Shown: one piece after another, positions 54,182-62,221 of the stretch
Layout of the letters: each line of letters begins with the position of its first letter
Numbering within the stretch: position 1 is the stretch's first letter
Assembly (NCBI GenBank): GCA_017745175.1
Contig: JAGHZY010000001.1
Coordinates: 108,826 to 172,825 of the forward strand
DNA length: 64,000 nt
Reading direction: 5' to 3'
From: Sphingopyxis sp.
GTDB lineage: Bacteria; Pseudomonadota; Alphaproteobacteria; Sphingomonadales; Sphingomonadaceae
Made by a program: the position numbers and the translations under genes
Notes under the pieces: generated by a model
What the model was told of the DNA's origin: nothing
Databases searched by the model: none
The model's input: only the letters and a program-made list of their open reading frames with translations

Positions 54182-54958
54182 TCAGAAGGCGAGATAACCG
54201 CCGTCGATCACGAACATGTCGCCCGTGTGATAGGCCGAGGCGTCGCTGGCGAGATAGACGGCAATGCCGCCGAAATCCGAAGGATCACCCCAGCGGCGCA
54301 TCGGAACGCGCGGGATCACCTTCTGCTCGACGGCCGGATTCTGCTGCATGCCCTGCGTCATGTTCGTGGCGATCCAGCCCGGCGCGATCGTGTTCGAACG
54401 GATTCCGAAACGGGCATGCTCGACCGCGAGCGAACGCATCAGGCCGATGATCCCAGCCTTGCTCGCGCTATAGGCCTGATTGTGGCTCGCTCCGTCCAGC
54501 GCAGCCATGCTCGCGATGCCGACCAGCGATCCGCCAGGATCGCCATTTTGCGCCCGCGAGACCATGTGCCGCGCCGCCTCGCGAAACGTCAGGAAGGCAC
54601 CGTCGAGATTGATCGACTGGATACGGCGCCATTCCTCGACGGTCGTTTCGCGAAAGGCCGCACCATTGCCGGCGACCCCGGCGGCCGCGATGGCGACATC
54701 GACGCGCCCCATCTCGTCGACCGCGGCCGCCATGGCGGCCGCAACGTCCTCCTCGCGGGTGATATCGAACCGCGCCCAGCCGCACGCGATCCCGTAATCG
54801 CGCAGGCGCCGGGCGCTATCCTTGACCTCCTCCGAACGATCCCAGAGCATGATGTCGGCGCCGGCCTGGGCCAGCGCTTCAGCCATGCCGAAGCCGAGCC
54901 CTCCGCTGCCTCCCGTCACGAGTGCGACTTTCCCCGCGAGGTCGAACGCCTTGTACAT
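54182..54958 (-). CDS. Short-chain dehydrogenase/reductase
   Basis: The 258-residue classical SDR has GGSGGLGFGMAEAL, AAAGVAGNG, Ser in VGIASMAAL and AYSASKAG, and ends with TGDMFVIDGGYLAF. It lies 25 bp after the E2 gene, as the last gene of the 2-oxoacid dehydrogenase operon. It may oxidise a 2- or 3-hydroxy acid to the ketone that the complex or thiolase uses. The substrate is not readable. Confidence 0.92.
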   Translation of the reverse strand: MYKAFDLAGKVALVTGGSGGLGFGMAEALAQAGADIMLWDRSEEVKDSARRLRDYGIACGWARFDITREEDVAAAMAAAVDEMGRVDVAIAAAGVAGNGAAFRETTVEEWRRIQSINLDGAFLTFREAARHMVSRAQNGDPGGSLVGIASMAALDGASHNQAYSASKAGIIGLMRSLAVEHARFGIRSNTIAPGWIATNMTQGMQQNPAVEQKVIPRVPMRRWGDPSDFGGIAVYLASDASAYHTGDMFVIDGGYLAF

Positions 54959-54983
54959 TGGCCCTGTCCTTGTTCAGATCGGA

Positions 54984-56171
54984 TTATGTCGCGAGCAGGA
55001 CGAGCGGGTCCTCGAGGAACCGCGTGATGCTCGCGAGGAAGAGATCCGCCAGCGCGACATCGAACAGGCGCGCGTCGGCCGACAGCCCCACGCGCAGCTC
55101 GTGGCGCAGCGCCGGAAGTCCTTCATCGTCGGGGCGGAAGAGCGAGTGCTCGCCGCCAAAGCTCAATATCGCCGCCTGGCCGGCAACCACGGGCATATGG
55201 AGGATGTCGGCGGCGCTGCCGAGTGCGTGTTGCAGCGTGATCGCGGACGGGTCCGCCTGCCCGGACGGGCCCCACGACTCCCGATCGGGCAGCGCCGCGA
55301 TCGCCGCGGATACGGCGCCGAGTCCTCGTCCTCCCAGGTCGCGCAATATCGCGTCTCCGTGACCGGCTCCGGACAAGAGGCCGATATCGATCCGCGGGAT
55401 CGCCACCGCCCCTTCGGGGGTCCAGATCCGGTTGCTTGCCGGATGCGCCTCGATCGAACGGACCACGGCGAGCACGAGCAGCGAAACCAGCTCAAGCGCC
55501 TCGAGGCCCCGGACCGATTGCATGCGCGCCTGCATTTCCAGCAGCTTCGATATCTCGACTTCGGCGATCGCATGGAGCTGCGGGATTGCGGCGAGGTGCC
55601 CGGTTGGTGCCTGACCCGGCAGAGCCGGGTCAGGCACGCCCCGTACCGGCTCCGATGCAGGAGCTTGCGGCGCCGGGGCGGGAGAGACGGTGGCGGGCGA
55701 ATCCGACGCGAACCGCTCGACGTCGGCCGCCTTGATGCGGCCTTTCGGCCCGCTTCCGGTTACCCGCGCCAGATCGATCCCGGCGGCGGCGGCGGTTCGC
55801 CGCGCCAGGGGGGTCGCAACCACGCGCGGCTCCGGCGGCGGGAGAAAAGCCGGCGCAGGCGATTGCGGCGCCGCAGGCGCGGGCGCTTCCCCGTCCTCCC
55901 CGGCGTTCCCGGATGGCGAAACGCCGTCGAGCGTCCAGCGCGCGAGCGGAAGCGACACGGCGACGGTCTGGCCCTCGGGTGCCAATATTTCGTCGATCAC
56001 CCCGCTCGCGGGCGCCTCGACCTCGTGCGCGATCTTGTCGGTCTCGATGACGACCAGCGTGTCCCCCTTGGCGAAGCGGGCGCCGGCCGCGCAAAGCCAC
56101 TGCGACACTTCGCCTTCGGTCATCGTCAGCCCGAGCTTGGGCATGAGGAGCATACCGGCCGCTCCGGCCAT
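54984..56171 (-). CDS. Dihydrolipoamide acyltransferase (E2) homologue lacking the catalytic His
   Basis: The 395-residue protein has a lipoyl domain with Lys46 in IETDKIAHEVEAP and a subunit-binding domain (about 119-153, TPLARRTAAAAGIDL and GSGPKGRIKAADVE). Alanine-proline linkers and a C-terminal acyltransferase-fold domain follow. In that domain the universal motif HRVIDG reads ARLFDV (367-372): the catalytic His is Ala and the Gly after Asp is Val. Acyl transfer to CoA is therefore in doubt, although the swinging arm is intact. Its ATG overlaps the E1 beta stop (TGATG). The complex has no E3 gene here and would use the housekeeping one. Confidence 0.88.
   Translation of the reverse strand: MAGAAGMLLMPKLGLTMTEGEVSQWLCAAGARFAKGDTLVVIETDKIAHEVEAPASGVIDEILAPEGQTVAVSLPLARWTLDGVSPSGNAGEDGEAPAPAAPQSPAPAFLPPPEPRVVATPLARRTAAAAGIDLARVTGSGPKGRIKAADVERFASDSPATVSPAPAPQAPASEPVRGVPDPALPGQAPTGHLAAIPQLHAIAEVEISKLLEMQARMQSVRGLEALELVSLLVLAVVRSIEAHPASNRIWTPEGAVAIPRIDIGLLSGAGHGDAILRDLGGRGLGAVSAAIAALPDRESWGPSGQADPSAITLQHALGSAADILHMPVVAGQAAILSFGGEHSLFRPDDEGLPALRHELRVGLSADARLFDVALADLFLASITRFLEDPLVLLAT
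55607..55637. repeat. Perfect 14-bp inverted repeat inside the E2 linker
   Basis: GTGCCTGACCCGGC and GCCGGGTCAGGCAC are separated by AGA. The hairpin falls in codons for linker residues 179-189. No T-run follows. Confidence 0.6.
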
Positions 56172-57145
56172 CAGGCGAGGATCCTGCGCACTGCTTCGAT
56201 CAGCCGCGCCGAAGACGGAAAAAAAGCCGAATCAATCTCTTTTGAAAAAGCCGCCGGCGCGAAGGGGGACCCGACGCGCAGGATCGGGGCGTCGAGCTCG
56301 TCGAATCCGATGTCCGCCATCCGCGCCGCGATTTCGGCGCCGGGTCCGAAAGCCTCGACCGCCTCATGATAGACGATCAGTCGATGAGTGCGCTGCAGCG
56401 AGCGCAGGACGGCGGCCTCATCCCAGGGCAGAATCGAGCGCAGATCGATCACCTCGAGTTCGATCCCCGCGGACGCAAGCGCCTTGGCCGCATCGAGCGC
56501 ATGGCCGAGGCAGGCGCCATAGGTGACGATGGTCACATCGCGCCCACCCCGCGCCACCGCCGCTTCGCCGATCGCCACCGCGGCGGGAGGGTCGGGCATG
56601 TCCCCCTTCAGCGCGTAGAGCGCCTTGTTCTCGATAAAAATGACGGGATCGGGGTCGTCGATGGCGGCGCGCATCAGCGAATAGCTGTCGCCGACGGTGG
56701 CGGGGCAAACCACCTTCAGCCCGGGAATGTGCGCGAACCAGGCTTCGAGGCATTGCGAATGTTGCGGCCCCGCCGAAATGCCGCCGCCGTGCGGGAGCCG
56801 CACGACCATCGGCACCGAACATTGCCCGCCGAACATGAAATGCGCCTTGGCCGCCTGATTGACGATGGCATCCATCGCAAGGGTGACGAAATCCATGAAC
56901 ATGATCTCGACGACCGGACGGAGCCCGCTCATCGCGGCGCCGACCGCGGCGCCGGCGATAATGGCTTCGGAGATGGGCGTATCGCGAACCCTTTCGGGGC
57001 CGAAGCGATCGAGCAGTCCCTTCGTCACACCGAAGGACCCGCCGAAGCCGGCAATATCCTCGCCGAGCAGAACCACACGCTCGTCGGCCGCCATCGCATC
57101 GGCCAGCGCGCGGTTCAGCGCATCCCGCACCCTGGGCTCAGCCAT
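56171..57145 (-). CDS. 2-oxoacid dehydrogenase E1 beta subunit
   Basis: The 324-residue protein has the AcoB/PdhB/BkdB features LGEDIAGFGGSFGVTKGL, DTPISEAIIAGAAVGAAMSG and MVVRLPHGGGISAGPQHSQ, and the C-terminal transketolase domain RLIVYHEAVEAFGPGAEIA. It forms the E1 heterotetramer with the upstream alpha subunit. ATG 57145 overlaps the E1 alpha stop by 8 bp; the frame to 57178 is a read-back into that gene. The GGGISAGPQHSQ stretch is of the acetoin or branched-chain type. Confidence 0.92.
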   Translation of the reverse strand: MAEPRVRDALNRALADAMAADERVVLLGEDIAGFGGSFGVTKGLLDRFGPERVRDTPISEAIIAGAAVGAAMSGLRPVVEIMFMDFVTLAMDAIVNQAAKAHFMFGGQCSVPMVVRLPHGGGISAGPQHSQCLEAWFAHIPGLKVVCPATVGDSYSLMRAAIDDPDPVIFIENKALYALKGDMPDPPAAVAIGEAAVARGGRDVTIVTYGACLGHALDAAKALASAGIELEVIDLRSILPWDEAAVLRSLQRTHRLIVYHEAVEAFGPGAEIAARMADIGFDELDAPILRVGSPFAPAAFSKEIDSAFFPSSARLIEAVRRILA

Positions 57146-58136
57146 AGCGCGCGGCTCCCCGCTGCGCGTAGACCGCATCGAGCGCGCCCACGGCGCAGGC
57201 CGCCCGGCCCGCGCGAGCGATCTGCAGCGCCGCCTCGACCTCGCCCCGGGCGGCTTCGGCGATTTCCGCCAGCCGCTCCGGGGTTACACCTGCGCGCAGA
57301 AGCCGGGATTCGTGGTTCACCAACGGATCCTCCCGATCGGCCGCGTCGTCGTGCCGGTATCGCTGCGCATCGCCCTCGAAATGCCCCCGGATACGCCGTG
57401 TATGGAGCTCGATCAGCCGAGGGGCACCGTCGCCCCGTATCGCATCGACCAATTGCCCCGCGGCTTCGGCGACGGCCACGACATCGTCGCCGCGCAGATG
57501 ACGCGAGGCGATACCGAAGGCCCGGGCAAGCTGCGGCAGATCGAGGCTGATCACGTCCTTTGTCGCGGAAAACTCCGACCAGCCATTATTGTCGCAGACG
57601 AAGAGGACCGGCAGCTTCCACAGCGAAGCGATATTGAGCGCTTCGTGCAATATGCCCTCGGCCATCGCACCGTCGCCGAAACAGGCGACCGCAACCGCCC
57701 CGTTTCCCTTCAGCTTGTGCGCCAGCGCGCTTCCGATGGCGAGCGGCAGTCCGCCGCCGACGATGCCGTTCGCGCCGAGCATACCGACACCCATGTCGGC
57801 GATATGCATCGACCCGCTCCGCCCGCGGCACGCCCCCTCGTCCTTCCCGAGTATCTCGAGAAAGAACCGGTCGAGCGCCATGCCCTTTGCAACCGCATGG
57901 CCATGTCCGCGATGGGTCGATGCGATCGTATCGGCGAGCTCCAGCGCCGCGCAGACGCCGACGGCGGAGGCTTCCTGCCCGATCGACAAGTGGATGAATC
58001 CGGGAATTTCGCCATCGGCGAACAATGTCGCCAGCCTGCTTTCGACCTGCCGGATGATGTGCATCGACCGGTGAAAGTCGAGCCAGCGCGGCAATTGCGC
58101 CGTATCGGGCCCGCTTTCCGCTTTCTGTTTCCGCAT
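57138..58136 (-). CDS. 2-oxoacid dehydrogenase E1 alpha subunit
   Basis: About 332 residues. The thiamine diphosphate motif GDGAMAEGILHEALNIASLWKL is followed by CDNN, and HLSIGQEASAVGV, STHRGHGHAVAKG and GRSGSMHIAD are the AcoA/PdhA landmarks. ATG 58136 is preferred; a GTG at 58190 would place the start inside the operator at 58182. It decarboxylates a 2-oxoacid and passes the acyl group to the lipoyl arm of E2. It is the first gene of the E1a-E1b-E2-SDR operon. Confidence 0.92.
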   Translation of the reverse strand: MRKQKAESGPDTAQLPRWLDFHRSMHIIRQVESRLATLFADGEIPGFIHLSIGQEASAVGVCAALELADTIASTHRGHGHAVAKGMALDRFFLEILGKDEGACRGRSGSMHIADMGVGMLGANGIVGGGLPLAIGSALAHKLKGNGAVAVACFGDGAMAEGILHEALNIASLWKLPVLFVCDNNGWSEFSATKDVISLDLPQLARAFGIASRHLRGDDVVAVAEAAGQLVDAIRGDGAPRLIELHTRRIRGHFEGDAQRYRHDDAADREDPLVNHESRLLRAGVTPERLAEIAEAARGEVEAALQIARAGRAACAVGALDAVYAQRGAARYG

Positions 58137-58181
58137 CGCCCGATCGCCATCCTTGCCATCCGGACAACCCGGATGGTTTAA

Positions 58182-58197
58182 GTTATTCACAATTTAC
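58182..58197. promoter_or_regulatory. GTWAWT-N4-AWTWAC operator, site d
   Basis: On the minus strand GTAAATTGTGAATAAC, followed by TTAAAC, fits every consensus position. It lies 46 bp before the E1 alpha ATG and about 20 bp after the hydrolase stop at 58215. Confidence 0.65.
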
Positions 58198-58214
58198 TTA
58201 TATTAGCCGAGCTG

Positions 58215-58934
58215 TCAACCGCCGATCGCGCCGCCGCGCGACAAGCGGTCGAGAATCGCGGCCAGCTCGGCCGGACGGCTGAGCCAGGGCGAATGATCGG
58301 CGTCGAGTTCGACAAATTGCTCGCACGGCAGTTCGGCGTTCATCCGCCGCTGGCCGTCGATCGGGACCGCCAGATCGTGAAGGCACCCGACATAGGTGCG
58401 AGGAACGCGGCCAAAGCGCTCGGGGGTGATCCGCAGCGGCGGCGAAAAGGCAAAGACCGATTCGGGCACCAGACGCGAAGCCGCCACGGCCGCTGCGGCG
58501 GGATCGCTGCGATTATACATCCACTGAGCCGCCGTCGCATCGTCGCGGACAGCGACGGCCATCCCGTCGTCGGTCGCGATCATGGGCATCGGTGCCACAT
58601 ATTGCGCGAAGGCCTCGCCTTCGGGGAGAAGGAGCGCTGCGACGTAAACGAGGCGCGCGACCTGCGCCGGCACGCGCTCGGCAACGGCACTCACGACCAC
58701 GCCGCCGGCGCTGTGTCCGACGAGAATGGCAGGTTCGTCGCAGCCGTCGACCAACGCCGCAACGAGGTCGCTGCTGGCGGTCAGGGTGCAGTCGGCCCGC
58801 GGTGCGGGGTTGCCCGGCCGTCCGGGCAAGTCGGGAGCGAGGACGCGGTGCCCCGCCGCCGCGAGCTGCATCGCCACCTCTTCCCAGCACCATCCGCCAT
58901 GCATCGAGCCGTGAATGAGGATGAAAGTCGCCAT
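58215..58934 (-). CDS. Alpha/beta hydrolase
   Basis: The 239-residue hydrolase has the oxyanion segment LIHGSMHGGWCWEEV, nucleophile Ser in VGHSAGG (about residue 94), a candidate acid in CLHDLAVPI and catalytic His in DADHSPWLSRP. It resembles esterase/EstC or methylesterase-like enzymes. It is the last gene of a ligase-small protein-hydrolase operon. An ester, lactone or acyl-CoA thioester of the pathway could be its substrate. Confidence 0.9.
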   Translation of the reverse strand: MATFILIHGSMHGGWCWEEVAMQLAAAGHRVLAPDLPGRPGNPAPRADCTLTASSDLVAALVDGCDEPAILVGHSAGGVVVSAVAERVPAQVARLVYVAALLLPEGEAFAQYVAPMPMIATDDGMAVAVRDDATAAQWMYNRSDPAAAAVAASRLVPESVFAFSPPLRITPERFGRVPRTYVGCLHDLAVPIDGQRRMNAELPCEQFVELDADHSPWLSRPAELAAILDRLSRGGAIGG

Positions 58935-58988
58935 TTGAAGCTGCTCCCGGGAGGTCTGAATTTTCGTCTGACGCGAGCCTTCGCGCCG

Positions 58989-59411
58989 CTATGCCGTGCG
59001 GGCCGCGATACGATCGTGAAGCGGTCCGAGAAACGCCGGGACCTTCGTCAGGTCACCGGAAAACCGAAGGCGGCCGTTGCCGTAGCGCTGCGCGCGCGAC
59101 GCCTCATAATCCGCCCCGACGAGGCGCACCGCCTCGATCGCGTCGGGCCAATAGGCTTCGATGCCCACATCGAATGCGGCGTCATGCCCGCGCCGGATCC
59201 GGGCGCGACCGTCGGCGATCGCCATCACAAGCCCCACGCAACCACCGCTTTCTCCGGGAACGCCCGCAGGGGCGTCGCGATAGGTTTCGGCGAGCGTGAA
59301 TCGGACGCTGGCGCCGTCGTCGCCGGCGACATCCACAAGCGCCTGCAACTCCTCCTCGACAGCTTCGATCCACCCGTCTGAAAAGAAGGGAAAGACATCC
59401 TTGCTCGTCAT
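58989..59411 (-). CDS. Small conserved protein, possible SCP2-like carrier (paralogue 2)
   Basis: The 140-residue protein is a paralogue of the one at 38515-39051 (shared GW start, LAET/MAES block, DGRARI turn, LHDRIAART end). The segment NGRLRFSGDLTKVP resembles the last strand of SCP2-fold proteins that bind acyl-CoA or sterols. It lies between a ligase and a hydrolase gene. A carrier or chaperone role for a hydrophobic CoA ester is possible but unproven. Confidence 0.7.
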   Translation of the reverse strand: MTSKDVFPFFSDGWIEAVEEELQALVDVAGDDGASVRFTLAETYRDAPAGVPGESGGCVGLVMAIADGRARIRRGHDAAFDVGIEAYWPDAIEAVRLVGADYEASRAQRYGNGRLRFSGDLTKVPAFLGPLHDRIAARTA

Positions 59412-59446
59412 GCGGCGTCTCTTTTCATCTAGGGGACAACAGGGTT

Positions 59447-61054
59447 TCAGGCGCTTGCCCGCGCCGGATCCGGCGCCTGATCTTCCAGCAGGGCGCGCAA
59501 TTCCTTCTTCAGCACCTTGTCGAGAAGGCCCTTGGGCAATGCGTCGATGAAACGGATTTCGCGGGGCTGCTTGAAGCTGGCCAGCGCGCCGGCGCAGGCC
59601 GCGCGGATATCCGCTTCCAGCGCGGGTCCGGCGTCCGACGCCACAACGAAGGCCACCGGAACCTCGTCGAGCATCGGATCGGGCTTGCCGACGACCGCGG
59701 CCTCGATCACCCCGGCCACGCCGACGATCACGGCCTCGATCTCGACCGCCGCGACATTCTCCGCGCCGACCCGCAGCATGTCCTTGGCGCGGCCGATGAA
59801 ATACATGTGCCCGTCTTCGAGCGCCATCACCTCGTCGCCGGTATCAAACCAGCCGTCGGCGTCGAAACTCTGGGCGGTATTCTCGGGATCGTTCAGATAT
59901 TCGTAAAAGATGGTGAGGCCCGGAATGCCGCGAATGAACAGGCGGCCCGTCTCGTTGAAACCGGCTTCGGTCCCGTCATCGCGCCGCACCGAAATCTCAT
60001 ATTCGGGCGCGGGACGTCCCATCGCGCCCTCGGGGCCCATGCGGCCGAGCTCGCTGTAAATGCAGTGGCTGACCGTTTCGGTCATGCCGTACCAGCCTAT
60101 CGTCTTGATTCCCCATCGCTCGCGAATGAAGTTGACGTCGCCGACGATGGCCCAGAACCGGAACTTGTGATCTTCGGGATCGGGCAGATTTTCCACCGCC
60201 CTCAGCGTGTACATGACCATGCTGGCCCAGGTCGCGCCGTAACGCCGGGCGATATCCCAGAAGCGGCTCGAAGAGAAACGCGGAAGCATCACCGCCGTGC
60301 CCCCGGACCAGAGCGTGGCGAGCACCGAATAAGCCAGCGCGTTGGTGTGAAAGAGCGGGAAATAGAAGAGATGGACGTCGCTCTCGCCGAGCTCGGCATG
60401 CGCCGCGTTCACCCGCGCGCTCCACAATGCATTCGCGTGCGTCCAGACCACGCCTTTCGGCCGCGATGTGGTACCCGATGTATATTGCACGCTGTTCGGC
60501 GACATCGGCTCGGCCGCCCGCGCCGGGGCCGCGCGCGGATCGCCGCGCAGTGCCTCGAACGCGATCAGGTCGTCGGGGCGATGCACGCCATTGTCGCCGT
60601 CGCCGCCCGCAGCGATGCAGGAAATCCATCGCAGACCGGGGCCAGCCGCGCGGACGAGCGCGGCGAATTTGGGCTGGGTAATCGCGTATTTCGACCCGCT
60701 ATGCGCCAGAAAATATGCAAGCTCGTCCTGCGTCGAGCGCGTGTTGGTCGTCACGGCCACCGCACCGATGCGCGAGCAGGCGAACCAGGCGAAAAGGAAC
60801 TCGGGGCAATTTTCCATGTGGATGTTGACGAAATCGCCCTTTTCGATCCCCCGTGCCGCCATTCCGGCGGCATAGGCGCGCGTCTCCTCGGCGAATTCGG
60901 CAAAGGTCCAGCGCCGTCCCTCGCCCGAAAAGGGCTCCCAGACGAGGAATGTCGCGTCGCGCCGCGCCGATGCCTGGGCATCGACGAGCCACGGGACATC
61001 CCGCCCCGCGAACGGATGGAACGGCGTCGCCGTCTTTGCTGTCGGGGCGGGCAT
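59447..61054 (-). CDS. Acyl-CoA ligase (CaiC-like)
   Basis: The 535-residue ANL ligase has P-loop QYTSGTTSRPKGVVWTHANA, YGMTETVSH, WFDTGDEVMALEDGHMYFIGR and lid lysine in LLDKVLKKEL. Its sequence style is that of carnitine/crotonobetaine-CoA-ligase-like enzymes (for example HTNALAYSVLATLWSGG). It heads an operon with the small paralogue and a hydrolase, and diverges from the SDR at 61232 with an operator between. Confidence 0.92.
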   Translation of the reverse strand: MPAPTAKTATPFHPFAGRDVPWLVDAQASARRDATFLVWEPFSGEGRRWTFAEFAEETRAYAAGMAARGIEKGDFVNIHMENCPEFLFAWFACSRIGAVAVTTNTRSTQDELAYFLAHSGSKYAITQPKFAALVRAAGPGLRWISCIAAGGDGDNGVHRPDDLIAFEALRGDPRAAPARAAEPMSPNSVQYTSGTTSRPKGVVWTHANALWSARVNAAHAELGESDVHLFYFPLFHTNALAYSVLATLWSGGTAVMLPRFSSSRFWDIARRYGATWASMVMYTLRAVENLPDPEDHKFRFWAIVGDVNFIRERWGIKTIGWYGMTETVSHCIYSELGRMGPEGAMGRPAPEYEISVRRDDGTEAGFNETGRLFIRGIPGLTIFYEYLNDPENTAQSFDADGWFDTGDEVMALEDGHMYFIGRAKDMLRVGAENVAAVEIEAVIVGVAGVIEAAVVGKPDPMLDEVPVAFVVASDAGPALEADIRAACAGALASFKQPREIRFIDALPKGLLDKVLKKELRALLEDQAPDPARASA

Positions 61055-61149
61055 CGATCCATCTCCTGTCGGCTCAGGCCTGCGGCTCTGCGTTTATCGC
61101 CGGGCTTGTGTCTTTCCTTTCCCGCGGCTTGCCAATCAAAAGATATAAA

Positions 61150-61165
61150 GTAAATGGTGATTCGC
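61150..61165. promoter_or_regulatory. GTWAWT-N4-AWTWAC operator, site e
   Basis: GTAAATGGTGATTCGC, followed by AAAAAT as at 22193. It lies between the divergent ligase (start 61054) and SDR (start 61232). Confidence 0.5.
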
Positions 61166-61231
61166 AAAAATAGCATAATCGATCATGGCCGGTCCGCAGA
61201 TCATCCGACCGGGGACAGAATGGAGTTATCA

Positions 61232-62149
61232 ATGACCATCAGTTTTGCAGGCAAGGTGGCAATCGTTACGGGAGCCGGCGGCGGCCTCGGCCGGGAATAT
61301 GCCCTCGAACTGGCCCGTCGCGGCGCGAGGGTCGTGGTCAACGATCTCGGCGGGGCGCGCGACGGCCTCGGCCAGTCCGGAAGCGCGGACATGGTCGCGG
61401 AAGAAATCCGGCTCGCGGGCGGCGAAGCGCTGTCCGACAGCGGCAACGTCGCCGATTACGCACAAATGGTCGAACTCGTCGAAAAGGCGACCCACGCGTG
61501 GGGTGGCGTGCATATATTGATCAACAATGCAGGTATCCTGCGCGACAAGAGTTTCGCAAAAATGGAGGTGGCCGATTTCGAGGAGGTCGTCCGCGTCCAT
61601 CTCCTGGGCTCCGCGAACGCGACCAAAGCCGTCTGGGACCAGATGCGCGCGCAGAATTACGGACGAATCCTGATGACGGCCTCCTCGTCCGGCCTCTATG
61701 GCAATTTCGGCCAGACAAATTATGGCGCGGCGAAACTGGGGCTCGCCGGCCTCACGAAATCGCTCCATCTCGAAGGCGCCAAATATGATATACGCGTCAA
61801 CACGCTGGCGCCCATCGCCAGCACGCGGATGACCGGCGACATCCTGCCGCCCGAAACGCTCGAATTGTTCCATCCCGCCAATGTGGTCCCCGCCGCGCTG
61901 TTCCTCGTGTCCGGGGAAGCCCCGACGAATGCCATCGTGGGCGCGGGTGCGGGGCTGTTCCATGCCGTGAACATCACGATGACCCAGGGCGTCATGCTGC
62001 CCGAAGGCGAGCGGACGGTCGAGGCCGTCGCCGCCCACTGGGATGCGATTTGCGAGCGAACCGGCGAGATGGTCCCGTTATCGGGCGCCGAGCAGTTCAT
62101 GACCGCCATCAGGAACCAGCCCTCCCCGGATTGTCTCCTTCGCGGCTAG
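61232..62149 (+). CDS. SDR of the D-bifunctional-protein type (paralogue 2)
   Basis: The 305-residue protein is close to the SDR at 40272: GAGGGLGREYALELARRGARVVVNDLGG, NNAGILRDKSF, Ser in TASSSGLYG and NYGAAK. Both would act on 3-hydroxyacyl-CoAs of branched or bulky substrates, perhaps at different rounds. ATG 61232 follows GGAG by six bases; the open frame from 61154 crosses the operator. It is a single-gene unit. Confidence 0.92.
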   Translation: MTISFAGKVAIVTGAGGGLGREYALELARRGARVVVNDLGGARDGLGQSGSADMVAEEIRLAGGEALSDSGNVADYAQMVELVEKATHAWGGVHILINNAGILRDKSFAKMEVADFEEVVRVHLLGSANATKAVWDQMRAQNYGRILMTASSSGLYGNFGQTNYGAAKLGLAGLTKSLHLEGAKYDIRVNTLAPIASTRMTGDILPPETLELFHPANVVPAALFLVSGEAPTNAIVGAGAGLFHAVNITMTQGVMLPEGERTVEAVAAHWDAICERTGEMVPLSGAEQFMTAIRNQPSPDCLLRG

Positions 62150-62221
62150 CTGTAATTGCGTTCGTGCCGCGTCCGCTCGATCACTGGCCCGTCCGCCGGT
62201 GCAGCGGCGCGCTCGCGCGGC

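Noticed and set aside
17794..62149. Firm assignment as a cholesterol or bile-acid degradation cluster
   Set aside because: Side-chain type enzymes are present, but ketosteroid dehydrogenase, hydroxylase and ring-cleavage genes are not seen here, so the substrate stays open.
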